From an uncultured Clostridia bacterium (GTDB lineage: Bacteria; Bacillota; Clostridia; Lachnospirales; Anaerotignaceae), in the NCBI GenBank assembly GCA_937888765.1, contig CALASU010000134.1, forward strand, positions 1 through 15,835: a stretch of 15,835 nucleotides of DNA, read 5' to 3'. Made by a program: the position numbers and the translations under genes. Each line of letters opens with the position of its first letter. Position 1 is the first letter of the stretch. Shown here piece by piece: positions 6,544-12,024 of the stretch. Below the pieces are notes generated by a model, which did no database searches, had not been told where the DNA came from, and saw nothing but the letters and a program-made list of their open reading frames with translations.

Positions 6544-8994
6544 ATGAACACATTTGGAATTGGAAAAGAAGAACTGAAGGATCTGATTCGGGAAAACGTG
6601 AAAATCCGTCATCGTAAGACACTGGAACACGCAACACCCGAAGAACTCTATGATGCGGCAGTATTTGCCATCAGAGATGTTATCACAGATAAATGGATGA
6701 AAACCCATGATGAATACTATGAAAAGGATGTAAAAGTGGTTTACTACCTGTCCATGGAATTCCTGATGGGCAGATTCTTCGGCAATGCGCTGATCAATCT
6801 GGAAATGTTTGATGAAGTAGCAGAAGTATTTGAAGAACTGGGTATTGAATATAACCGTGTGGAAGATGTGGAAGCCGATCCCGGTTTGGGTAACGGCGGC
6901 CTCGGCAGACTGGCAGCCTGCTTCTTAGAGTCCCTGTCTACACTGTCCCTGCCTGCATATGGCTGTGGTATCCGTTACCACTACGGCATTTTTGAACAGA
7001 AGATCGAAAACGGCTATCAGGTGGAAGCACCCGATAACTGGCTGGAAAACGGCGATCCTTGGTGTCTGAAACGTAACGAATATGCAGTAGAAGTAAAATT
7101 CGGCGGCAACGTGCGTGCAGTACAGAATGAAAGCGGCGATTATAAATATGTACAGGAAAATTATCAGTCTGTTATGGCGATTCCCTATGACTATCCTGTC
7201 ATCGGCTATGGCAACAACACAGTAAATACACTGCGTCTGTGGGAAGCAAAACCCAAGAATCGTCTGGATCTGAAATCCTTCAATGCGGGCGATTATCAGA
7301 AAGCACAGGAAGAAGAACTGCTGGCAAGCACACTGACAAACGTGCTGTATCCTGCCGATGAACATACACAGGGTAAGGAACTGCGCCTGCGTCAGCAGTA
7401 TTTCTTTATCTCTGCGACAGTACAGAGAGTGATTGCACGTTTCAAAAAGATGCATGGCAATGATTTCGGTCTGCTGCCCGAAAAAGTGGCCTTCCAGCTG
7501 AACGATACACATCCCAGTATGGCAGTTGCTGAACTGATGCGTGTACTGGTAGATGAAAACGATCTGCCCTGGGATCAGGCTTGGGAAATCACAAAGAAAG
7601 TATGTGCATACACAAACCATACAATCATGTCCGAAGCACTGGAAAAATGGCCTATGGAACTGTTCAGCCGTCTGTTGCCTCGTATTTATCAGATTGTGGA
7701 AGAAATCAACCGTCGTTTCTGTCTGGAACTGATGGATCGCTACGGCAACGATCACAACAGAATCATAAACATGGCAATCATCGCTGACGGTCAGATCCGT
7801 ATGGCATATCTGGCAATCGTGGGCAGCCACTCTGTAAACGGTGTTGCGGCACTGCATACAGAAATTCTGAAAAATCAGGAACTGCGTGATTTCTATGAAC
7901 TGTATCCTGAAAAATTCAACAATAAAACAAACGGTATCACACAGAGAAGATGGCTGGTACACGCAAACCGCAAGCTGGCTGATCTGATCTGCGAAAAAAT
8001 CGGCAAAGGCTGGGTAAAAGATCTGGATGAACTGCAGAAGCTGCTGCCTTACGCAGAAGATGCAGATTTCCGCCGCAGATTCATGGATATTAAGAAAGAA
8101 AATAAAATTGCACTGGCGAACTATATCAAAGAAACAAAAGGTATCGAAATCAATCCCGATTCTATCTTTGATATTCAGGTAAAACGTCTGCATGAATACA
8201 AAAGACAGCTGCTGAATATTCTGCACGTCATCGGTCTGTACAATCAGCTGAAGATGAACCCCGGTCTGGATATGGTTCCCAGAACATTCATCTTTGGTGC
8301 GAAGGCAGCGGCAGGCTACCGTCGTGCGAAGCTGATTATCAAACTGATCAATGCGGTTGCAGATGTGGTAAACAATGACTCTGCAATCAACGGCAAAATC
8401 AAAGTCGTATTCATGGAAAACTACCGTGTATCTCTGGCTGAAAAACTGATTCCTGCGGCTGACGTCAGCGAACAGATTTCCACAGCGGGGAAAGAGGCTT
8501 CTGGTACAGGTAACATGAAATTTATGCTCAACGGTGCGATCACACTGGGTACACTGGACGGCGCAAACGTGGAAATCTGCGAAGAAGTTGGCAGAGATAA
8601 TATCTTTATCTTTGGTATGACTGCGGAAGAAGTACAGCAGAAATATCAGGGCTATTATGATCCATGGATGGTTTACAACATCAATCAGGAAGTGCGTATG
8701 GCACTGAATAGCCTGATCAACGGTACGTTCGATGCAGACCCCAACCTGTTCAGAGAACTGTATGATGCACTCTTAAACGGTGCAGGCGGCAGAGCAGACG
8801 AATACTTCGTTCTGGAAGACTACGCTGATTATGCAAGAGTACACTGGGATATTGATGCCGCATACCGTGATGAAGAAAGATGGGCGAAAATGGCGATCAT
8901 CAATACTGCAAAGAGCGGTAAGTTCTCCTCTGACAGAACCATCCGTCAGTATGCAGAAGAAATCTGGAATCTGCCCGTAGTAGAAATTGAATAA
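6544..8994 (+). CDS. glgP: Glycogen/maltodextrin phosphorylase
   Basis: This 816-residue enzyme is a GT35 alpha-glucan phosphorylase, which uses phosphate and pyridoxal phosphate to release glucose-1-phosphate from glycogen, starch or maltodextrins in the cytoplasm. Diagnostic stretches are YYLSMEFLMGR near the N-terminus, ADPGLGNGGLGRLAACFLES, NDTHPSMAVAELMR, and the PLP site EASGTGNMKFMLNGA, with the Schiff-base lysine at residue 659. The length is close to E. coli GlgP. The ATG at 6544 has GAAGGGGGTT just upstream; a TTG extension to 6511 runs through the leader hairpin and is rejected. The gene stands alone, with no other glycogen-metabolism gene in the window, so glycogen and maltodextrin specificity cannot be separated. 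Its codon use (GAA, CGT, ACA) suggests high expression. Confidence 0.96.
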   Translation: MNTFGIGKEELKDLIRENVKIRHRKTLEHATPEELYDAAVFAIRDVITDKWMKTHDEYYEKDVKVVYYLSMEFLMGRFFGNALINLEMFDEVAEVFEELGIEYNRVEDVEADPGLGNGGLGRLAACFLESLSTLSLPAYGCGIRYHYGIFEQKIENGYQVEAPDNWLENGDPWCLKRNEYAVEVKFGGNVRAVQNESGDYKYVQENYQSVMAIPYDYPVIGYGNNTVNTLRLWEAKPKNRLDLKSFNAGDYQKAQEEELLASTLTNVLYPADEHTQGKELRLRQQYFFISATVQRVIARFKKMHGNDFGLLPEKVAFQLNDTHPSMAVAELMRVLVDENDLPWDQAWEITKKVCAYTNHTIMSEALEKWPMELFSRLLPRIYQIVEEINRRFCLELMDRYGNDHNRIINMAIIADGQIRMAYLAIVGSHSVNGVAALHTEILKNQELRDFYELYPEKFNNKTNGITQRRWLVHANRKLADLICEKIGKGWVKDLDELQKLLPYAEDADFRRRFMDIKKENKIALANYIKETKGIEINPDSIFDIQVKRLHEYKRQLLNILHVIGLYNQLKMNPGLDMVPRTFIFGAKAAAGYRRAKLIIKLINAVADVVNNDSAINGKIKVVFMENYRVSLAEKLIPAADVSEQISTAGKEASGTGNMKFMLNGAITLGTLDGANVEICEEVGRDNIFIFGMTAEEVQQKYQGYYDPWMVYNINQEVRMALNSLINGTFDADPNLFRELYDALLNGAGGRADEYFVLEDYADYARVHWDIDAAYRDEERWAKMAIINTAKSGKFSSDRTIRQYAEEIWNLPVVEIE

Positions 8995-9032
8995 TCTTAG
9001 CATATTTTGCGAAAGGAACCCGGCAGAAAAAT

Positions 9033-9061
9033 TTGACAACTGTCCGGATTCCATGTAAAAT
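9033..9061 (+). promoter_or_regulatory. Consensus promoter for tRNA-Arg
   Basis: A perfect -35 TTGACA (9033-9038), a 17-base spacer and TAAAAT (9056-9061). Transcription would start near 9068, about 41 bases before the tRNA. Confidence 0.8.
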
Positions 9062-9078
9062 AGACATGTTATGTAAAA

Positions 9079-9104
9079 GCGGGTCTTTCCTACAAAAGAC
9101 CCGC
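9079..9104 (+). other. Hairpin in the pre-tRNA-Arg leader
   Basis: GCGGGTCTTT (9079-9088), loop CCTACA, AAAGACCCGC (9095-9104): a perfect 10-bp stem lying between the tRNA promoter and the tRNA, ending four bases before the mature 5' end. There is no T run on the plus strand. On the minus strand the stem is followed by TTTT. CGGGT of the 5' arm (9080-9084) is also complementary to ACCCG (9111-9115) in the tRNA acceptor strand. Confidence 0.6.
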
Positions 9105-9108
9105 ATAT

Positions 9109-9181
9109 GCACCCGTAGCTCAGGGGATAGAGCGTTCGGCTCCGGACCGAAAGGCCGCAGGTTCGATTCCTGTCGGGTGCG
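9109..9181 (+). tRNA. tRNA-Arg (anticodon CCG)
   Basis: A full 73-base cloverleaf can be drawn. The acceptor stem is GCACCCG with CGGGTGC, the D stem GCTC with GAGC, and the anticodon stem TTCGG with CCGAA around the loop CTCCGGA, so the anticodon is CCG and reads the Arg codon CGG. The variable loop is AGGCC. The T arm is GCAGG-TTCGATT-CCTGT with one G-T pair, and the discriminator base is G. CCA is not encoded (GAA follows) and must be added by the nucleotidyltransferase. A consensus promoter precedes it and a strong terminator starts 9 bases after it, so it is a single-gene transcription unit. Confidence 0.97.
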
Positions 9182-9190
9182 GAATAGGAA

Positions 9191-9224
9191 AATCCCGAGA
9201 AACCTTGGTTTCTCGGGATTTTTT
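9191..9224 (+). terminator. Intrinsic terminator of tRNA-Arg
   Basis: AATCCCGAGAAACC and GGTTTCTCGGGATT form an almost loop-less perfect inverted repeat of 14 bases per arm, followed by a T run. It would end the tRNA transcript. Confidence 0.9.
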
Positions 9225-9332
9225 GTATTTGTAAGAGAGTTTATTTTTTATAAAGTAAAACCCGGCAGTGGATTTTGTTAAGTGAAATGTGTTTATATAC
9301 GGCAGACCGAAAATCAGAAAATATACTTCTGT

Positions 9333-9361
9333 TTGCAACAGGAATGTATTTATTGTATGAT
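9333..9361 (+). promoter_or_regulatory. Promoter for the rnhB-yraN fusion and pgeF
   Basis: TTGCAA (9333-9338), 17 bases, TATGAT (9356-9361). It supports starting the next gene at 9402, because an upstream in-frame ATG at 9282 would lie before this promoter. Confidence 0.6.
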
Positions 9362-9401
9362 GATAAGGAAAACTGTATTTTGTAAGAAAAGAGGGGAAAC
9401 G

Positions 9402-10529
9402 ATGCAGTCTATCAGTGAAATCAAGGAAATTCTTGCAAACTGTCCGATTTCGGAACTGCCTGAGCAGTGCAGGGCATTTGAAGCGGATGAAAGAAAAGGC
9501 GTGCAGAGTGCACTGGCATCTGCACGGAAGAAATATGATAAATATGTGAAAGAGCAGGAGCGTCTGGAGGAAATCCTTACCTATGAACGGGAAGGCTATG
9601 CGCTTGGCTATGATCTGATCGCAGGCATTGACGAGGTAGGCAGAGGTCCGCTTGCGGGGCCTGTTGTGGCGGCGGCTGTGATTCTGCCCAAGGACTGCAA
9701 AATTGAAGGGGTCAATGACTCTAAGAAGCTGTCCGAAAAGAAAAGAGAAGAACTCTATGATGTAATTCTGGAAAAAGCGATTACCTATGGCATTGGCGTG
9801 GTTTCCAATGAAAGAATAGATGAAATCAATATTTTGCAGGCAACCTATGAAGCCATGCGGGAAGCGTTGTCCAAGCTGAATCCGCCTGCTGAATATATCC
9901 TTGCCGATGCGGTAACGATTCCTATGGTTTCCACACCGCAGAAAGGGATTGTCAAAGGGGATGCAAAAAGTATGTCGATCGGGGCGGCAAGTATTGTGGC
10001 GAAGGTATACCGTGACCGCATGATGGCAGAATATGACAAGGTATATCCCGGCTATGGCTTTGCAAGCAATAAGGGCTATGGTGCGGCAGAGCATATCGAC
10101 GGACTGCATAAACAGGGGATGACGCCGATCCATCGCCGTAGCTTTCTCAAAAACATTTTATCCCATGATGCGGAGCATACCACAGAAAAAGGTGTTCGCA
10201 GTGAAGCCCTTGCTGCAAAGCAGATGCGCAAAATGGGATATGAAATTCTGGAGCAGAATTATTATGCCGCAGGCGGGGAAATTGATCTGATTGCCAGAAA
10301 AGGGGATCTGATCGTATTCACAGAGGTAAAATACAGAAGAAGTGACGAGTATGGCTTACCCTGTGAAGCGGTGGATGCAAAGAAACAGCGGCATATCATC
10401 CGTACGGCAAAGGCGTATATTGTGGAAAAAGGACTGGATGGCATGAATTTCCGCTTTGATGTGGCAGAACTGCTGACAGAGGATGGACAGACATACTTCC
10501 GCTATACGGAGGATGCGTTTCAGGCATAA
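9402..10529 (+). CDS. rnhB: Ribonuclease HII fused to a YraN (UPF0102) domain
   Basis: One 375-residue frame joins two proteins that are usually separate neighbours. Residues 1-255 are RNase HII, which removes ribonucleotides and RNA from DNA-RNA duplexes. It has a Bacillus-type N-terminal extension (1-70), GIDEVGRGPLAGP at 75-87 with catalytic Asp77 and Glu78, Asp169 in ILADAV, and KGDAKS with Asp187. Residues about 264-375 are YraN/UPF0102, a predicted PD-(D/E)XK-type nuclease fold, with GGEIDLIAR (Glu293, Asp295) and TEVKYR (Glu308, Lys310). The linker is only about 10 residues and no stop or frameshift intervenes. GAGGGG 5 bases upstream and the promoter position choose the 9402 start. 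pgeF follows 20 bases later. Confidence 0.93.
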   Translation: MQSISEIKEILANCPISELPEQCRAFEADERKGVQSALASARKKYDKYVKEQERLEEILTYEREGYALGYDLIAGIDEVGRGPLAGPVVAAAVILPKDCKIEGVNDSKKLSEKKREELYDVILEKAITYGIGVVSNERIDEINILQATYEAMREALSKLNPPAEYILADAVTIPMVSTPQKGIVKGDAKSMSIGAASIVAKVYRDRMMAEYDKVYPGYGFASNKGYGAAEHIDGLHKQGMTPIHRRSFLKNILSHDAEHTTEKGVRSEALAAKQMRKMGYEILEQNYYAAGGEIDLIARKGDLIVFTEVKYRRSDEYGLPCEAVDAKKQRHIIRTAKAYIVEKGLDGMNFRFDVAELLTEDGQTYFRYTEDAFQA

Positions 10530-10549
10530 ATATAAATAAGGAGATAGAG

Positions 10550-11353
10550 ATGATTAGAAAAAAAGAGAATCTGGAATATATTACATTTGAAAATCTGGAA
10601 AAAACAGGCATGGTGCGCCATTGCTTTACCACACGCCATGGCGGTGTGAGTACGGAGCATTGGGCAAGCATGAATATGGGACTTGCCCGCGGGGAAGCAA
10701 AAGAGCCTGTATGGGAAAACTACAGAATTCTTGCGGATAAAGTTGGCTTTTCTGTGGATAACTATGTGACAAGCCAGCAGACACATACCACAAATGTGCG
10801 CAGAGTGACAAAAGAGGATGCGGGCAAAGGTGTATGGACAGAAAGAGGATATACAGACGTAGACGGTCTGATTACGAATGAAAAGAATATTCCTCTTGTG
10901 ATCTTCGGTGCAGACTGTGTGCCTGTATTCCTGCTGGATAAGAAAAACAAGGCTATCGGTATGGCACACTGCGGCTGGATGGGAACAGGCAACCGCATGG
11001 CAGAAAAGATTCTGCAGGAAATGATAAAAGAATTCGGGACAGATCCTGCGGATGTCACAGCGGCGATCGGGCCTTCTATCGGAAAATGCTGTTTCCAGAT
11101 GGACGCACCTGTGCTGAATCTGTTTCAAAAGAATATCCCTTGGACAGATGATATTGTAGAAGTGGACCCTTCTGCGGAGGGAAAATATAAAATGGATTTA
11201 TGGGAATGTAACCGCCGTTTACTGGCAGAAATGGGCGTAAAGGATATCGAAATTGCAAATCTCTGTACCAAATGCGATCAGGAACGTTTCTATTCTCACA
11301 GAGGAATGGGAGAAAAAAGAGGGGTTATGGCAGGGATTATGGAGTTGGTTTAA
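10550..11353 (+). CDS. pgeF: PgeF/YfiH-family purine nucleoside phosphorylase-like protein
   Basis: This 267-residue protein belongs to the DUF152/YfiH (multicopper-oxidase-fold, 'laccase domain') family. Members have been reported as purine nucleoside phosphorylase/adenosine deaminase enzymes and as peptidoglycan editing factor. The three metal ligands are present: His79 in SQQTHTT, Cys123 in FGADCVPV and His140 in MAHCGWMGT. GPSIGKCCFQ (174-183) is another family signature. The usual HAGWRG or HAGWKG motif reads HCGWMG here, replacing Ala by Cys and the basic residue by Met144. AAGGAG precedes the ATG. It probably shares a transcript with the RNase HII-YraN gene. The TAA stop lies in the first bases of the second structured repeat. 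Confidence 0.92.
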   Translation: MIRKKENLEYITFENLEKTGMVRHCFTTRHGGVSTEHWASMNMGLARGEAKEPVWENYRILADKVGFSVDNYVTSQQTHTTNVRRVTKEDAGKGVWTERGYTDVDGLITNEKNIPLVIFGADCVPVFLLDKKNKAIGMAHCGWMGTGNRMAEKILQEMIKEFGTDPADVTAAIGPSIGKCCFQMDAPVLNLFQKNIPWTDDIVEVDPSAEGKYKMDLWECNRRLLAEMGVKDIEIANLCTKCDQERFYSHRGMGEKRGVMAGIMELV

Positions 11354-11426
11354 AGACCTTGGAGGCATGAGCATCGCCAAGATTAAGGCGGCGGCGAAGC
11401 CGTCTTCCTGAAAGGAAGATGCTTGA
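11350..11426 (+). repeat. Structured intergenic repeat, copy 2
   Basis: This second copy of the 4537-4640 element again begins with TTAAAGACCTTGG containing the upstream gene's stop codon. It lacks the two GC hairpins seen between the 13-mer and the core in copy 1 (12 bases here against 39). The core fold is kept: P1 11369-11373 with 11420-11424, P2 11375-11378 with 11387-11390, P3 11392-11395 with 11399-11402, P4 11403-11409 with 11413-11419. A11370-T11423 and T11409-A11413 replace G-C and C-G pairs of copy 1. Confidence 0.8.
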
Positions 11427-11444
11427 TTGTCTCTCGAGCACCCT

Positions 11445-11524
11445 GCGAGGGGAATGATTTCCCTCGCCCCCCATTTGCAGAAACTGCGTTTCTGCGAAGA
11501 GGGAATTCTTACGCAAGAAGAATT
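11445..11524. repeat. Run of three perfect hairpins downstream of repeat copy 2
   Basis: Three inverted repeats follow in series: a 10-bp stem at 11445-11467 (GCGAGGGGAA, TGA loop), an 8-bp stem at 11477-11495 (GCAGAAAC, TGC loop) and a 7-bp stem at 11504-11524 (AATTCTT with AAGAATT). No coding frame was recognised. They may be a variable 3' module of the repeat or remnants of other palindromic repeats. Confidence 0.6.
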
Positions 11525-11571
11525 TGAGAAAAAAAGAAAAAATATTTAGAATTTATTTAATTGTTAGAATG

Positions 11572-11602
11572 AAAAACCCCGCCTTGACAGAGCAAGGCGG
11601 GG
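11572..11602 (-). terminator. Terminator of the toxin mRNA
   Basis: Read on the minus strand, CCCCGCCTT (11602-11594), an 8-base loop and AAGGCGGGG (11585-11577) form a perfect 9-bp stem followed by TTTTT (11576-11572). The loop and 3' arm contain the -35 box of the plus-strand antitoxin promoter. Confidence 0.8.
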
Positions 11603-11612
11603 CGAGTATACT
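11584..11612 (+). promoter_or_regulatory. Antitoxin RNA promoter
   Basis: Perfect TTGACA (11584-11589), a 17-base spacer and TATACT (11607-11612), with a predicted start near 11619. It lies within the convergent toxin terminator hairpin. It is among the strongest promoters in the window, as expected for a labile antisense RNA in excess over its target. Confidence 0.8.
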
Positions 11613-11618
11613 ATAAAC

Positions 11619-11704
11619 AAGAAAGATCATTCGCCCTTCCCAAGGCGAGTCGGTCGGAAAATGGTTTTTACAACCGTCTAACGCTATGTTAGGCGGTTGT
11701 TTTT
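11619..11704 (+). ncRNA. Antisense antitoxin RNA of a type I toxin-antitoxin system
   Basis: A transcript of about 86 nt is bounded by a consensus promoter and a strong terminator. It contains a 5' stem-loop around TCGCCCTTCCCAAGGCGA (11631-11648) and the terminator hairpin. It is fully complementary to the 3' untranslated part of the minus-strand toxin mRNA and ends two bases short of the toxin stop codon. The overlap is therefore confined to the 3' UTR, the arrangement known for TxpA/RatA and BsrG/SR4 in Bacillus. Such RNAs block toxin synthesis by duplex formation and RNase III cleavage. The start and end are predictions; expression is not shown. Confidence 0.7.
11670..11704 (+). terminator. 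Terminator of the antitoxin RNA
   Basis: Bases 11670-11682 and 11688-11700 pair in a 13-bp stem with one G-T pair and a GCTAT loop, followed by TTTTT (11700-11704). On the minus strand the hairpin lies in the toxin 3' UTR and is followed by A-rich sequence, so it terminates only plus-strand transcripts. Confidence 0.85.
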
Positions 11705-11705
11705 A

Positions 11706-11789
11706 TTATCCCTGTTTTTTACAACAGGTGATAATAGCTACAATTAAAATACCAAACTGAAATAAATCAGAATAAGTAACATAATTCAT
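11706..11789 (-). CDS. Holin-like small membrane toxin (type I TA)
   Basis: This 27-residue peptide begins MNYVTYSDLFQFGILIVAII and ends TCCKKQG. A polar N-terminus, one hydrophobic helix (about 10-23) and a short basic tail match the putative holin-like toxin family (Hol_Tox type, with the recurrent TYSDLFQF opening), small membrane peptides that depolarise or permeabilise the cell membrane when overproduced. It is shorter at the C-terminus than relatives I recall. A near-perfect Shine-Dalgarno, AGGGGGTGAT, lies 3 bases before the ATG. A masking hairpin, its own promoter, a terminator and an overlapping antisense RNA complete a type I toxin-antitoxin locus. The family name is from recognition, not a search. 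Confidence 0.8.
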   Translation of the reverse strand: MNYVTYSDLFQFGILIVAIITCCKKQG

Positions 11790-11792
11790 AGC

Positions 11793-11820
11793 ATCACCCC
11801 CTTTTTATGAAATGGGGTGA
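11793..11820 (-). promoter_or_regulatory. Toxin Shine-Dalgarno and its masking hairpin
   Basis: On the minus strand TCACCCC (11820-11814) pairs perfectly with GGGGTGA (11800-11794) inside the Shine-Dalgarno, leaving a 13-base loop. This would hide the ribosome-binding site in the nascent or full-length toxin mRNA, a usual safeguard in type I toxins. Confidence 0.65.
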
Positions 11821-11857
11821 CCGAACCGCCGAAGCGAATACTATTTTTATTTATATG

Positions 11858-11876
11858 TATACTGAAATTCAGTATA
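11858..11876. promoter_or_regulatory. Perfect palindrome over the toxin -10 box
   Basis: TATACTGAA, a single central A and TTCAGTATA form a perfect inverted repeat with 9-base arms. It covers the toxin -10 box and the predicted start site. It may be an operator or a 5'-end stabilising structure. Confidence 0.55.
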
Positions 11877-11899
11877 GCATATGGAATATATTTCGACAA
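11871..11899 (-). promoter_or_regulatory. Toxin promoter
   Basis: Minus-strand -35 TTGTCG (11899-11894), a 17-base spacer and -10 TATACT (11876-11871), with a start near 11864. The resulting mRNA would be about 290 nt, ending at 11572. Confidence 0.65.
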
Positions 11900-11917
11900 G
11901 ATGAGATTCTTCTGTGC

Positions 11918-11946
11918 TTTTCTTTTTGCACATTTTGTGGTATACT
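11918..11946 (+). promoter_or_regulatory. Extended -10 promoter for der-plsY-gpsA
   Basis: TATACT (11941-11946) is preceded by TGG (11938-11940), an extended -10. The -35 (TTTTCT, 11918-11923) is poor. The leader contains a small GGGC/GCCC hairpin around 11968-11984 without a T run. Confidence 0.55.
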
Positions 11947-12024
11947 AATAAAATTAGAGTGGAATAGTGGGCTTTTCTGCCCATGAGGTAATATAAAATT
12001 TTGAGAAAATGGAGGAAGCAAACT

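Noticed and set aside
9062..9108. Leader hairpin of tRNA-Arg as a terminator or T-box element
   Set aside because: No T run follows on the plus strand, and neither the T-box sequence nor a specifier loop is present; the next gene is a tRNA rather than an aminoacyl-tRNA synthetase or amino-acid gene.
9282..9401. Longer N-terminus for the RNase HII-YraN fusion
   Set aside because: The extra residues do not resemble the family, the first ATG lacks a Shine-Dalgarno, and the predicted promoter lies inside the extension.
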